From contig NZ_JAUEPM010000011.1 in assembly GCF_030406385.1 (NCBI RefSeq), positions 1 to 64,000 of the forward strand: a DNA stretch of 64,000 nt, read 5' to 3'. The notes beneath the pieces are model-generated. The model worked only from the letters and a program-made list of their open reading frames with translations. It was not told the origin of the DNA and made no database searches. The DNA comes from Microbacterium oryzae (GTDB lineage Bacteria; Actinomycetota; Actinomycetes; Actinomycetales; Microbacteriaceae). This document shows positions 39,876 through 49,648 of the stretch, in pieces; position 1 is the first letter of the stretch; every line of letters starts with the position of its first letter. The translations under genes were made by a program, and so were the position numbers.

Positions 39876-42869
39876 ATGCATGACGACTCCGCTCTGCTCG
39901 TCCGCCGCATCGCCCGCGCCTATCGCGACCGCGTCGTCCCGGCCATCCGCGCCGAGCGGCAGCCGCTGCCGGTCACGGCCTGGGAGGTCCCGGGCGAGCC
40001 GGTGCCATTCGAGGAGGCGCGCGGTCAGTCCTACCGGTCGCTCGCACGCGGGGAGCGGTGGGGCCGCGCGTGGGGCACGACATGGCTGCGTGTGCGCGGC
40101 GAGGTTCCGGAGGACTGGCGTCGCCGGGTCGCGGCCGGCACGCACGCGGTCGAGCTCGTCGTCGACCTGGGTTTCCGAGGCGGCCAGCCCGGCTTCCAGG
40201 CCGAGGCCCTGGCGTGGACGGGCGACGGCCGCGTCGTGAAGGGGATCGAGCCGCTGAACGACTGGGTCCCGATCGATGGCGCCGCGTTCGACGTGTTCCT
40301 GGAAGCGGCGTCGAATCCCGACATCGCGCAGGAGTGGACGTTCCGCGAGACGCCGCTCGGCCATCCGCAGACCTCGGGGGAGGAGCCGCTGTATTCCTTC
40401 GGCGGCATCGACCTCGTCCTGCGCGATCTCGAGGTCGCCTCGCTCGAGCGCGACTGGGCGGTGCTGGAGGGCCTCCTCGCCGTGCTGCCGGAGCGGTCGC
40501 CGCGGCGTGCGGGGCTGCTGCGCACGCTCGAGGTCGCCGTGGACGTCCTCGACCCGGACGACGTCCCCGAGTCGGCTGCCGCGGTCCGCGAGGTGCTCGC
40601 ACCCGCGCTCGCCGCGTCGGCGGCCGGATCGGCGCATCGGGTCGCCGCCGTCGGCCACGCGCACATCGACTCCGCGTGGCTATGGCCCACGCGCGAGACG
40701 ATCCGCAAGTGCGCGCGGACGTTCTCCAACGTCCTCGACCTGATGGACCGCCATCCGGAGCTCGTCTTCGCCGCCTCGTCCGCGCAGCAGTACGCGTGGA
40801 TGCAGGAGCACCATCCCGCCCTGTTCGCGCGCATCCGCGAGCGGGTCGCGGAGGGGCGCTGGGTGCCCGTGGGCGGGATGTGGGTGGAGTCCGACACGAA
40901 CCTGCCGGGCGGCGAGGCGCTGGTGCGGCAGCTCGTCGCCGGCAAGGGGTACTTCCTGCGGGAGCTCGGCGTCGAGACGACCGAGGTGTGGCTGCCGGAC
41001 TCGTTCGGCTACTCCGGGGCGCTGCCGCAGATCGTGCGCGCGTCGGGGTCGGACAGCTTCCTCACGCAGAAGATCTCGTGGAACGAGACGAACGCGATGC
41101 CGCACCACACGTTCCTCTGGGAGGGGATCGACGGCAGTCGCGTGTTCACGCACTTCCCGCCCGTCGACACGTACAGCTCCGACCTGGGCGCGATCGACCT
41201 CGACCGAGTTGAGCGCCAGAACGCCGAGCGGGGGGTCAGCGACCTCTCGCTCGTGCCGTTCGGCTTCGGCGACGGGGGTGGCGGGCCGACCCGCGAGATG
41301 CTCGAGACCGCGCGCCGGAAGCGCGACCTCGAGGGGTCGCCGCGCGTGGAGATCATGCGGCCCGACGCGTTCTTCGCCGCGGCGAAGGCCGCGCTGCCCG
41401 ATCCCGCGACGTGGTCGGGCGAGCTCTACCTCGAGTTCCACCGCGGCACGTACACGTCGCAGGCCCGCACGAAGGCGGGCAATCGGCGCAGCGAGCATCT
41501 CCTCCGCGAGGCGGAGCTGTGGGCCGCGACCGCGGCCATCCGGCATGGCGCGCCCTACCCCGCCGACGCCCTGCAGGACGCGTGGCACACGGTGCTGTTG
41601 CAGCAGTTCCACGACATCCTGCCCGGCTCGTCGATCGCGTGGGTGCATCGCCAGGCGGAGGAGCGCTACGCGCAGGTCGCCGCCGCCCTCGAGTCGATCA
41701 TCGACGAGGCGCTCGCCGTGCTCGGCGGCGACGGCCACGAGGAGGTCGTCTGGAACCCGGCTCCGGTGCGGCTCGACGGTGCGCCGGCCCTCGGCGCGGC
41801 GGTCGCGCGAGCGGATGGCCGGGGTTCCCTCCGACGGGATGGCCGCCGCTTCGTGTTCGAGAGCGACGCGGTGCGGGTCGTCGTGGACGCCGCGGGTGAG
41901 ATCGTCTCGTTCGTCGACCTGCGGGCCGAGCGCGAGGTCATCCCGCCGCAGGGACGCGCGAACGTGCTCGAGCTCTTCCGCGACACCCCGAACCAGTGGG
42001 ACGCGTGGGACATCGACCGGCACTACGCCCGCACGCCGCTGCCGGCCGCGCGGGTCGTGGGCGTGCGCGCGGAGGGCGACGCGCTCGTCGTGGAGCGCGA
42101 GATCGGCGCGTCGACCGTGCACCAGCGGCTGCGTCTGGCGCCGCACGGCCGGGCCCTCGACATCGAGACGACCGTCGACTGGCGGGAGCGGCAGAAGCTG
42201 CTGAAGCTCGGCTTCGACCTCGACGTGCTGGCGGAGACGGCGGCGTCGGAGATCCAGTTCGGTCACGTCCGGCGGCCGGTGGCGGCGAACACCTCGTGGG
42301 ACGCCGCGCGCTTCGAGACCGTGGCGCACCGGTGGGTCCACGTGGACGAGCCGGGCTTCGGCGCGACCGTCGCCAACGACCGCGTGTACGGCCACGACGT
42401 GACGCGGCGGCCGCGACCGAGCGGCGGCGCGTTCACACGGGTGCGGGAATCGCTGCTGCGCGCGCCGGTGTACCCCGATCCCGAGGCCGACCGCGGTGTG
42501 CACGTCTTCCGGCACGCGCTCTCGACCGGCGGCGTCCTCGACGCGGTCGCCGAGGGGTATCGGCTCAACGTGCCGCCCCGTGTGCGCCGAGGTCGTCCGG
42601 CCGACCCGCTCGTGCGCGTGGACGGTGCGCCGTCGGTGCTCGTGGAGGCGGTGAAGCTCGCTGAGGACGGGTCGGGCGACGTCGTCGTGCGGCTGTACGA
42701 GGCCCGTGGGAGCCGGGCGACGGCTCGCCTCGTCCCGGGGTTCGACCTCGCGGGTGGGGTGCGGACCGACCTGCTCGAGCGACCGCTCCCAGATCAGCCC
42801 GCGGATCCGCTCGCGCTCGCCCTGCGCCCGTTCGAGCTCGTGACCCTGCGCTTGCGTCCCGCCGCGTGA
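39876..42869 (+). CDS. Alpha-mannosidase, glycoside hydrolase family 38
   Basis: A 997-residue enzyme. The N-terminal part (about 1-240) is beta-rich and precedes the GH38 catalytic barrel, which shows VGHAHIDSAWLWPTRETIRK (metal His/Asp), EGRWVPVGGMWVESDTNLPGGE and VWLPDSFGYSGALPQI with the catalytic nucleophile Asp. LLQQFHDILPGSSIAWVH supplies a further metal His. The C-terminal half is the mannosidase middle and beta domains. There is no signal peptide, so it acts inside the cell on imported manno-oligosaccharides. A TTG four codons upstream is a possible start; neither has a clear ribosome site. No transporter or regulator adjoins it. Confidence 0.95.
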   Translation: MHDDSALLVRRIARAYRDRVVPAIRAERQPLPVTAWEVPGEPVPFEEARGQSYRSLARGERWGRAWGTTWLRVRGEVPEDWRRRVAAGTHAVELVVDLGFRGGQPGFQAEALAWTGDGRVVKGIEPLNDWVPIDGAAFDVFLEAASNPDIAQEWTFRETPLGHPQTSGEEPLYSFGGIDLVLRDLEVASLERDWAVLEGLLAVLPERSPRRAGLLRTLEVAVDVLDPDDVPESAAAVREVLAPALAASAAGSAHRVAAVGHAHIDSAWLWPTRETIRKCARTFSNVLDLMDRHPELVFAASSAQQYAWMQEHHPALFARIRERVAEGRWVPVGGMWVESDTNLPGGEALVRQLVAGKGYFLRELGVETTEVWLPDSFGYSGALPQIVRASGSDSFLTQKISWNETNAMPHHTFLWEGIDGSRVFTHFPPVDTYSSDLGAIDLDRVERQNAERGVSDLSLVPFGFGDGGGGPTREMLETARRKRDLEGSPRVEIMRPDAFFAAAKAALPDPATWSGELYLEFHRGTYTSQARTKAGNRRSEHLLREAELWAATAAIRHGAPYPADALQDAWHTVLLQQFHDILPGSSIAWVHRQAEERYAQVAAALESIIDEALAVLGGDGHEEVVWNPAPVRLDGAPALGAAVARADGRGSLRRDGRRFVFESDAVRVVVDAAGEIVSFVDLRAEREVIPPQGRANVLELFRDTPNQWDAWDIDRHYARTPLPAARVVGVRAEGDALVVEREIGASTVHQRLRLAPHGRALDIETTVDWRERQKLLKLGFDLDVLAETAASEIQFGHVRRPVAANTSWDAARFETVAHRWVHVDEPGFGATVANDRVYGHDVTRRPRPSGGAFTRVRESLLRAPVYPDPEADRGVHVFRHALSTGGVLDAVAEGYRLNVPPRVRRGRPADPLVRVDGAPSVLVEAVKLAEDGSGDVVVRLYEARGSRATARLVPGFDLAGGVRTDLLERPLPDQPADPLALALRPFELVTLRLRPAA

Positions 42870-42915
42870 CCCCGATCCCCCCATCTCGCGGGTTCGGCGG
42901 CGCCGGCACCGGGAC

Positions 42916-43611
42916 TCAGAAGAGGCGGGGGACGCCCGACTCGATGCCCTTCATCTCCTCGTAGTCGAGGGTGAGGCAGCGGATGCCTCGGTCCTCCGCC
43001 AGCACGCGCGCCTGCGGCTTGATCTCCTGCGCGGCGAAGACGCCCTGCACGGGCGCGAGGTGCGGGTCGCGGCCCAGCAGCTCGAGATAGCGGGTGAGCT
43101 GCTCGACGCCGTCGATGTCGCCGCGGCGCTTGACCTCGACCGCGATGGCCACACCCTCCGCGTCGCGGACGAGCAGGTCGACCGGGCCGATGGCCGTGGG
43201 GTACTCGCGGCGCACGAGCGTGGCGCCGGCGGAGACGAGGTCGACCTGCTCGGCGAGGAGCCGCTGCAGATCGGCCTCCACGCCGTCCTTGATGAGGCCG
43301 GGGTCGACGCCGAGGTCATGACGCGTGTCGCTCAGGACCTCGTGGATCCGCACCGTGAGCGCGTCGCCTGTCTTCTGATGCGTGACCTTCCAGATCTCGA
43401 CGACCCCGGCTGCGGCGAGCTCCTCGTCGGGCGCGACGACGTCGAGGCGACAGGGCGGGCTCATCCAGTTCAGCGGCTTGTACGACCCGCCGTCGGAGTG
43501 GACGAGCAGGCTCCCGTCGCCCTTGTGCATGAGCACGCGGGTGGCGAGGGGCAGATGCGCATTGAGTCGACCGGCGTAGTCGACGGAGCAGCGGGCGATG
43601 ACGAGACGCAC
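42916..43611 (-). CDS. nucS: Mismatch-specific endonuclease NucS (EndoMS)
   Basis: A 231-residue nuclease of the actinobacterial, MutS-independent mismatch repair pathway. The N-terminal DNA-binding domain starts [20 protein letters not shown] and contains [16 protein letters not shown]. The RecB-like nuclease domain has [20 protein letters not shown] (the D...EVK metal site) and QLTRYLELL. The C-terminus [10 protein letters not shown] ends in RLF, matching the beta-clamp-binding tail of NucS proteins. The start is a GTG at 43611. It is divergent from the mrp operon. Confidence 0.96.
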   Translation of the reverse strand: MRLVIARCSVDYAGRLNAHLPLATRVLMHKGDGSLLVHSDGGSYKPLNWMSPPCRLDVVAPDEELAAAGVVEIWKVTHQKTGDALTVRIHEVLSDTRHDLGVDPGLIKDGVEADLQRLLAEQVDLVSAGATLVRREYPTAIGPVDLLVRDAEGVAIAVEVKRRGDIDGVEQLTRYLELLGRDPHLAPVQGVFAAQEIKPQARVLAEDRGIRCLTLDYEEMKGIESGVPRLF

Positions 43612-43646
43612 CGCACGAGCCTAGCCGCCCCCGCTCGCCGCACGAT

Positions 43647-43717
43647 CGTCAGCGACGTATGACGCTGACGGCATTTCGCGTCATCCGGGCGCTCACGGGC
43701 GGGCCGCACCGTAGAAT
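43647..43717 (+). promoter_or_regulatory. Inverted repeat and possible -10 element before the mrp operon
   Basis: CGTCAGCG (43647-43654) and CGCTGACG (43663-43670) form a perfect 8-bp dyad with an 8-bp spacer, the form of a regulator site. TAGAAT (43712-43717) is a good -10 hexamer 53 bp before the mrpA start; no convincing -35 is seen 17 bp upstream. The gap is shared with the divergent nucS gene. Confidence 0.35.
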
Positions 43718-43769
43718 GGCGATCGACCCCCACCTGACCCGCCGCGTGCGACGAGCCAGAGGAGAAGCC

Positions 43770-46697
43770 ATGCTCGTGCTCCTGGCGTTGTTCGCGGGCG
43801 GGTCGCTTCTGCTCCCCGTCCTCGCGAAGTGGCTCGGGGCGCGGGTCTTCTGGGTCGGCGCGCTCTTCCCGCTCGCGGCCTTCGTGCACGCGCTCGTGAT
43901 CACGCCGCGCGGCGGCTCCATTCCGTTCGAGTCATACAGCTGGATCGGTCCGCTCGACATCGTCATCTCGATGCGGATGGACACGCTCAGCTGGCTGCTG
44001 ACGCTGGTCGTCACGGGCGTCGGCACGCTCGTCATGGCGTACTGCCGCGTGTACTTCCGCGGCAAGGACGCCGGCCTCGGCCAGTTCTCGGCGGTGCTCC
44101 TCGCCTTCGCGGGAGCGATGTACGGACTCGTCCTCACCGACGACGCGGTCATGCTCGTCATGTTCTGGGAGGTGACGAGCATCCTCTCGTACCTCCTCAT
44201 CGGGCACTATCACACGCGCGCCGCCAGCCGCCGCGCGGCCCTGCAGGCCCTTCTCATCACGACCCTCGGCGGCCTCGTGATGTTCATCGGGATGGTCATC
44301 CTCATCGTCGAGACCGGCACGACGAGCATCTCCCGCATCCTCGAGCTCGCGCCGAGCGGCGCCCTCGTCGACGTCGCGCTCGTGCTCCTCCTCGTCGGCG
44401 CCGTGAGCAAGTCGGCGCTCTTCCCGTTCCACTTCTGGCTGCCCGGCGCGATGGCCGCGCCCACGCCCGTCAGCGCCTACCTCCACGCGGCGGCGATGGT
44501 GAAGGCGGGCATCTACCTCCTCGCGCGCTTCGCGCCGACCTTCGCCGAGGCCGGGCCGTGGCGCCCGACCGTCATCGTGCTGGGCGTCCTGACGATGCTG
44601 CTCGGCGGCGCCCAGGCGCTGCGCGAGACCGACCTCAAGCGCATCCTCGCCTTCGGCACGGTGAGCCAGCTCGGCTTCATCTCGACGATCATCGGCTACG
44701 GCGGCCGCGACACCGCGCTCGCCGGGGTCGCCCTGCTGCTGGCGCACGCGCTGTTCAAGTCGTCGCTCTTCCTCGTCGTCGGCGTCATCGACCGCCAGCT
44801 CTCCACGCGTGACATCCGGAGACTGAGCGGCGTGGGCCGCCAGGCCCCCACGATGGCGGCGATGTCGATGGTCGCGATCGCCACCATGGCGGGGCTGCCG
44901 CCCACGCTCGGCTTCGTCGCGAAGGAGGCCGCGTTCACGGCCCTCATCGACGAGGCGCTCGCGGGTGGCGCGTGGGCGCTCGTCGCGCTCATCGGCGTGG
45001 TGATCGGCTCCGCACTCACCCTCGCCTACGGCCTGCGCTTCCTGTGGGGCGCCTTCTGGACCAAGCGCGATCCCGAGGGCAGGCTCCGCGAGGACACGCC
45101 GTGGCCCGACCCGCCGATCGGCTTCCTCACCTCGCCGCTCGTGCTCGCCGCCCTCGCGCTCGCCGGCGGCCTCTTCGCGCCGCTGCTCGACACGCTGCTC
45201 GCCGACTACGCCGACACCGCGATCGGCGAGGGGCACTACCACCTGGCGCTCTGGCACGGATGGGAGCCGGCGCTGCTGCTGTCGCTCGTCACGGTCGCGG
45301 GCGGTGCCGCGATCTTCTGGCTCGTCGGCGTCACCCGCTGGGACGTCCGCGGTCGCGTCCTCCCCTTCCAGGCCGCCGACCTCTACTACGCCAGCACGCG
45401 CGGCATCGATCGGCTCTCGGTCGCGGTCACGTCGCTCACCCAGCGCGGATCGCTGCCGCTGTACGTCGGCACGATCTTCGTCGTCCTCGTCGCGGCCGAG
45501 GCCGCGGTGCTCCTCGCGGGCGGGGAGTGGCGCGCGGAGCTCGACGCGTGGCAGCATCCCGTCCAGCTCGCGCTCGCGCCCCTCATGATCGTGGCCGGAT
45601 TCCTCGCCGTCCGAGCGCGCAAGCGCTACACCGGCGTCGTGCTGGTGTCGGCCACGGGGCTCGGGATGGTCGTGCTGTTCGCCGTCGAGGGGGCGCCCGA
45701 CCTCGCCCTCACGCAGGTGCTCGTCGAGTCGGTCACCCTCATCGCGTTCACGCTCGTGCTGCGCCGGCTGCCCTCGCGCCTCGGCACCCACAACGACTCC
45801 GTCGCGCCGGTGGCCCGCGCCATCCTCGCGATCGCGGTGGGGGTCACCATGGCGGTGGTCGCGGTCATCGCCTCGAGCGCGCGCATCCACGAGCCAGTCT
45901 CGACGGCGTGGAGCGAGCTGGCGTACGAGATCGGCCACGGCCGCAACGTCGTCAACGTCGCCCTCGTCGACCTCCGCGGCTGGGACACGATGGGCGAGCT
46001 GTCGGTGCTCGTCCTCGCCGCCACCGGCGTCGCGTCGCTCGTCTTCGTCACCGACCGCGCGGACTCGCTGCACCGCATCGCGCGTCGGCTGCCGCGCTCT
46101 GCGCGCCGAGCCGCCCGTCGGCGCCTGCTCGTGGAGACCACGGGCGGCATCCGGGTGGAGAACGCGGACAACCGCGAGCGTCCGCGGGCATGGCTCGTGG
46201 GCGGCCAGCGGATGAGCGCCCAGTCGCGCTCGATCCTCCTCGAGATGATCGTCCGCATCCTCTTCCACACGATCATCGTGGTCTCGCTGTACCTGCTCTT
46301 CGCCGGACACAACCTGCCGGGAGGCGGCTTCGCCGGCGGCCTGGTGGCGGGGATGGCCCTCGTCATGCGGTACGTCGCCGGCGGCCGGTACGAGCTGGGG
46401 GTCGCAGCTCCCGGCGATGCCGGTCAGCTGCTGGGGTTCGGGATGGTGCTCGCGGTCGGCACCGCCGTGGTGCCGATGCTCTTCGGGCTCGATCCGCTCA
46501 CGCGTGGCGTCTGGGAGGCCGATCTCCCGGTGCTCGGCCACGTCGAGTTCGTCACCTCCACGATCTTCGACATCGGCGTCTACCTCGTCGTCATCGGGCT
46601 CGTGCTCGACGTGCTGCGCAGCCTCGGGGCCGAGGTCGACCGCCAGCTGCGCGAGGAGCGGCGCGCCGCCGCCGAGCAGGGGAGCACGACGACATGA
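43770..46697 (+). CDS. mrpA: Na+/H+ antiporter subunit A (MrpA) fused to MrpB
   Basis: A 975-residue multi-spanning protein. The first 500 residues are the NADH-dehydrogenase-subunit-5-like MrpA core, with MFWEVTSILSYLLIGHYH (the essential Glu), HFWLPGAMAAPTPVSAYLHA and MVKAGIYLLAR. Then come the C-terminal MrpA helices, a DUF4040 stretch (AVEGAPDLALTQVLVESV), and, after a linker of about 60 basic residues, an MrpB domain (FHTIIVVSLYLLFAGHNLPG with GGFAGGLVAGMAL). This A-B fusion explains the lack of a separate mrpB. GGAG lies before the ATG. The operon exports sodium and supports pH homeostasis. Confidence 0.96.
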   Translation: MLVLLALFAGGSLLLPVLAKWLGARVFWVGALFPLAAFVHALVITPRGGSIPFESYSWIGPLDIVISMRMDTLSWLLTLVVTGVGTLVMAYCRVYFRGKDAGLGQFSAVLLAFAGAMYGLVLTDDAVMLVMFWEVTSILSYLLIGHYHTRAASRRAALQALLITTLGGLVMFIGMVILIVETGTTSISRILELAPSGALVDVALVLLLVGAVSKSALFPFHFWLPGAMAAPTPVSAYLHAAAMVKAGIYLLARFAPTFAEAGPWRPTVIVLGVLTMLLGGAQALRETDLKRILAFGTVSQLGFISTIIGYGGRDTALAGVALLLAHALFKSSLFLVVGVIDRQLSTRDIRRLSGVGRQAPTMAAMSMVAIATMAGLPPTLGFVAKEAAFTALIDEALAGGAWALVALIGVVIGSALTLAYGLRFLWGAFWTKRDPEGRLREDTPWPDPPIGFLTSPLVLAALALAGGLFAPLLDTLLADYADTAIGEGHYHLALWHGWEPALLLSLVTVAGGAAIFWLVGVTRWDVRGRVLPFQAADLYYASTRGIDRLSVAVTSLTQRGSLPLYVGTIFVVLVAAEAAVLLAGGEWRAELDAWQHPVQLALAPLMIVAGFLAVRARKRYTGVVLVSATGLGMVVLFAVEGAPDLALTQVLVESVTLIAFTLVLRRLPSRLGTHNDSVAPVARAILAIAVGVTMAVVAVIASSARIHEPVSTAWSELAYEIGHGRNVVNVALVDLRGWDTMGELSVLVLAATGVASLVFVTDRADSLHRIARRLPRSARRAARRRLLVETTGGIRVENADNRERPRAWLVGGQRMSAQSRSILLEMIVRILFHTIIVVSLYLLFAGHNLPGGGFAGGLVAGMALVMRYVAGGRYELGVAAPGDAGQLLGFGMVLAVGTAVVPMLFGLDPLTRGVWEADLPVLGHVEFVTSTIFDIGVYLVVIGLVLDVLRSLGAEVDRQLREERRAAAEQGSTTT

Positions 46698-47245
46698 CCA
46701 CCTCGTTCGCTCTCGTCGCGACCATGGCCGCGCTCTACGCCGCCGGCGTCTACGCGATGCTCGAGCGCAGCCTCACCCGCGTGCTCATCGGTTTCCTCCT
46801 CCTCGGCAACGCCACGAACCTCCTCCTCCTCACCGTGATGGGCTACCCCGGGGTCTCGCCGTTCCACGGCGACGAGGGGCGGCAGAGCGACCCGCTCCCG
46901 CAGGCGCTCATGCTCACGGCCATCGTCATCACCTTCGCCGTGAGCGCGTTCCTCCTCGCGCTCATCTACCGCTCGTGGCAGCTGGGCCGCGCCGACACGG
47001 TCGAGGACGACGAGGCCGACGTCTCGCTGCGCGCGGTCGCCATCGAGACCGAGGACGCGCTCGAGGCCGAGGAGGAGGACGCCGAGACCGGCGACGAGTC
47101 GGTCACCGACTTCGTCGGCGTCGACGCCTCGCCGATCACGCTGCTGCACGCCGTCGATGCGCCCGCGCTCGACGACGACGCCCCCGTCGACCGCCCGCGT
47201 CGCGGGCGCGACGACCGCGACGACCGAGGAGACCCCACCCCGTGA
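46694..47245 (+). CDS. mrpC: Na+/H+ antiporter subunit C (MrpC) with long acidic tail
   Basis: A 183-residue NuoK-like subunit. The first 105 residues hold three membrane helices: MTTSFALVATMAALYAAGVY, RVLIGFLLLGNATNLLLLTV and DPLPQALMLTAIVITFAVSA, the canonical MrpC core. The remaining roughly 75 residues are a soluble, strongly acidic tail (DTVEDDEADVSL, EAEEEDAETGDES) ending in an Arg/Asp stretch; most MrpC proteins stop near residue 110-125. Starts and stops overlap those of mrpA and mrpD. Confidence 0.95.
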   Translation: MTTSFALVATMAALYAAGVYAMLERSLTRVLIGFLLLGNATNLLLLTVMGYPGVSPFHGDEGRQSDPLPQALMLTAIVITFAVSAFLLALIYRSWQLGRADTVEDDEADVSLRAVAIETEDALEAEEEDAETGDESVTDFVGVDASPITLLHAVDAPALDDDAPVDRPRRGRDDRDDRGDPTP

Positions 47246-48798
47246 GCGACCTCGTCCCGCTCCTCGTCACCGTCCCGCTCCTCGGGGCGGCGCTGACGCT
47301 CATCTTCGGGCGCCGTCGGAGCCTGCAGGTGGCGGTGTCGATCCTCACGCTCAGCGTGACGTTCGTGCTCGCCATCGTGCTCCTCATCGCCGTGGACCTC
47401 GGCACGCCGCTCGCGGTGTCGGTCGCCGGATGGCCGCTGCCCTTCGGGATCGTGCTGTACGTCGACCGGCTCGCGGCGCTGCTCGTGGCGGTCTCCAGCG
47501 CGGTGCTCCTCGCGGTGCTGCTGTTCTCGGTGGGTCAGGGCGCGGCCGACGGCGACGACGAGACGCCGGTGTCGATCTTCCACCCGTCGTACCTCATCCT
47601 CGCGGCGGGCATCTTCAACGCGTTCATCGCGGGCGACCTGTTCAACCTCTACGTCGGCTTCGAGATCCTCCTCGTCGCCTCGTATGTGCTCATCACGCTC
47701 GGCGGCACCAAGGCGCGCATCCGCTCGGGCGTCGTCTACATCGTCGTCTCGCTCGTGTCGTCGATCCTCTTCCTGTCGTCGATCGCGGTGATCTACGGCG
47801 CCCTGGGCACCGTGAACATGGCGCAGATCGCCGAGCGGATGGTCGAGCTCCCCTCCGACGTGCAGCTCGTCATCCACGTGCTGCTCGTCCTCGCGTTCGC
47901 GATCAAAGCCGCGGTCTTCCCGCTGTCGTTCTGGCTGCCCGACTCGTATCCCACGGCGCCCGCGCCGGTGACGGCGGTGTTCGCCGGACTGCTGACGAAG
48001 GTCGGCGTCTACGCGCTCATCCGCACCGAGACGCAGCTGTTCCACGAGTCCGACCTGAACACGCCGCTGCTGATCGTGGCGCTCGCGACGATGCTCGTGG
48101 GCATCCTCGGCGCCGTCGCGCAGGCCGAGCTCAAGCGCATCCTGTCGTTCACGCTCGTGAGCCACGTCGGCTACATGATCTTCGGCCTCGCGATCGCGAC
48201 CGAGGAGGCGGTCGGCGCGACGATCTACTACATGGTCCACCACATCGTGGTCCAGACGACGCTGTTCCTTGCCGTGGGGCTCATCGAGCGCCGCGCCGGA
48301 TCGACCTCCATCCTGCGCGTGAAGGGCCTGTTCACCGCGGCGCCGCTGCTGGCCGCGCTCTACTTCATTCCCGCTCTGAACCTCGGCGGCCTCCCGCCGT
48401 TCTCCGGATTCATCGGCAAGTACGCCCTGTTCGAAGCCGCAGCGCGCGTGGGCACGCCCCTCATGTTCACGGTCATCGCCGCCGGCATCATCACGTCGCT
48501 GCTGACGCTCTACGCGCTCATGCGGGCCTGGAATCTCGCCTTCTGGCGCGAGGAGGAGGACTCCAGCGAGACCGAGGCGCGCATCCAGCACCTCGCCGAC
48601 GCGCCCGCGGCCGACGACGAGAGCGAGCGCAGGGCCATCCCGCACATCATGTCGACGGCGACGATCGGCATGGTGGCGGTGACGGTCGGCCTGACGGTGT
48701 TCGCGGGGCCGATCTACGATGTCTGCGAGCGCATCGGCCAGTCGCTGCTCAAGCCGATCTCGCTCGTCCAGCTCGAGGACGTGGAGGGCGAATCATGA
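47242..48798 (+). CDS. mrpD: Na+/H+ antiporter subunit D (MrpD)
   Basis: A 518-residue NuoN/NuoM-like subunit with about 14 helices. Signatures are NLYVGFEILLVASYVLITLG (the essential membrane Glu), KAAVFPLSFWLPDSYPTAPA, VFAGLLTKVGVYALIRTE and AELKRILSFTLVSHVGYMI. It starts at a GTG overlapping the mrpC stop (GTGA) and its own stop overlaps mrpE. Together with MrpA it forms the ion-translocating core. Confidence 0.96.
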   Translation: MSDLVPLLVTVPLLGAALTLIFGRRRSLQVAVSILTLSVTFVLAIVLLIAVDLGTPLAVSVAGWPLPFGIVLYVDRLAALLVAVSSAVLLAVLLFSVGQGAADGDDETPVSIFHPSYLILAAGIFNAFIAGDLFNLYVGFEILLVASYVLITLGGTKARIRSGVVYIVVSLVSSILFLSSIAVIYGALGTVNMAQIAERMVELPSDVQLVIHVLLVLAFAIKAAVFPLSFWLPDSYPTAPAPVTAVFAGLLTKVGVYALIRTETQLFHESDLNTPLLIVALATMLVGILGAVAQAELKRILSFTLVSHVGYMIFGLAIATEEAVGATIYYMVHHIVVQTTLFLAVGLIERRAGSTSILRVKGLFTAAPLLAALYFIPALNLGGLPPFSGFIGKYALFEAAARVGTPLMFTVIAAGIITSLLTLYALMRAWNLAFWREEEDSSETEARIQHLADAPAADDESERRAIPHIMSTATIGMVAVTVGLTVFAGPIYDVCERIGQSLLKPISLVQLEDVEGES

Positions 48799-49385
48799 GC
48801 CCGGACAGCCCGCGGCAGAGACTGCGCCAGCTGTGGACGCAGCTGCCGTTCTTCCTCTGGCTCGTCGTGCTCTGGATGCTGCTGTGGGGCCAGTTCACGG
48901 TGCTCGCCGCCGTCACCGGCCTCGTCATCGCCGTCTTCGTCACCACCGTGTTCCGCCTGCCGACGGCGGAGCTGTCGGGGCGCGTGAGCCTGCGGTACGG
49001 CCTGCTCTTCGTCGTCGTCTTCCTGGGGGCGCTCATCCGCGGCGCCCTCACGGTCGCCTGGCAGACCGTGACGCCCGGGCACCCGGGCGTCGCGATCATC
49101 CGCGTGCCGCTGCGCACCGACGACGACCTCGTCATGGCGCACACCGCCGTGGCGACCTCGCTCATCCCCGGGTCGCTCGTCGTCGAGGCCGACCGCGAGC
49201 GCCGCGTGCTCTATCTCCACGTCATCGGCGTGCGCTCGCTGGACGATGTCGAGCACCAGCGTCAGAGCGCGCTCCGCTGGGAGGCCAGGGCCGTGCGGGC
49301 GGTGGGCTCCCGCGCCGACCTCGCCCTCATCCGCTCGGGCGCTCCCGCGTACGAGCAGCGCCTCGCGCAGGAAGGGACCCGATGA
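48795..49385 (+). CDS. mrpE: Na+/H+ antiporter subunit E (MrpE)
   Basis: A 196-residue protein. Two helices (LPFFLWLVVLWMLLWGQFTV, VLAAVTGLVIAVFVTTVF) are followed by a further hydrophobic stretch and the soluble MrpE domain, with RYGLLFVVVFLGALIRGALT and HTAVATSLIPGSLVVEAD and YLHVIGV. The family fold and position within the operon are unambiguous. Overlaps both neighbours by four bases. Confidence 0.95.
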   Translation: MSPDSPRQRLRQLWTQLPFFLWLVVLWMLLWGQFTVLAAVTGLVIAVFVTTVFRLPTAELSGRVSLRYGLLFVVVFLGALIRGALTVAWQTVTPGHPGVAIIRVPLRTDDDLVMAHTAVATSLIPGSLVVEADRERRVLYLHVIGVRSLDDVEHQRQSALRWEARAVRAVGSRADLALIRSGAPAYEQRLAQEGTR

Positions 49386-49648
49386 ATCCGCTCGTCATCG
49401 CCATCCTCGCCCTCTTCGCGATCGCGGCCGGTCTCACGATCGTCCGGATGGTCGTGGGCCCGTCGATCCTGGACCGCGCGGTCGCGAGCGACGTGCTGCT
49501 CACGACCGTGCTGTGCGTGCTGGGCGCGGAGGCGGTCATCAACCAGCACACCCGGACGCTGCCGATCATGCTCATCATCGCCGCGATCGGCGTGTTCGGC
49601 TCGATCGCCGTCGCCCGCTTCGTCGCGCGGAAGGAGCAGGACCGATGA
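49382..49648 (+). CDS. mrpF: Na+/H+ antiporter subunit F (MrpF)
   Basis: An 88-residue protein with three membrane helices. The family motif VRMVVGPSILDRAVASDVLL is present in the middle, ahead of TLPIMLIIAAIGVFGSIAVA. Its length is that of other MrpF proteins. The ATG overlaps the mrpE stop and its stop overlaps mrpG. Confidence 0.95.
   Translation: MNPLVIAILALFAIAAGLTIVRMVVGPSILDRAVASDVLLTTVLCVLGAEAVINQHTRTLPIMLIIAAIGVFGSIAVARFVARKEQDR

Noticed and set aside
43932..46541. An 869-codon open frame on the minus strand opposite mrpA
   Set aside because: Its product is almost only Arg/Asp/Glu/Ala/Gly with no fold; it mirrors the codon bias of mrpA, which is certain by homology.
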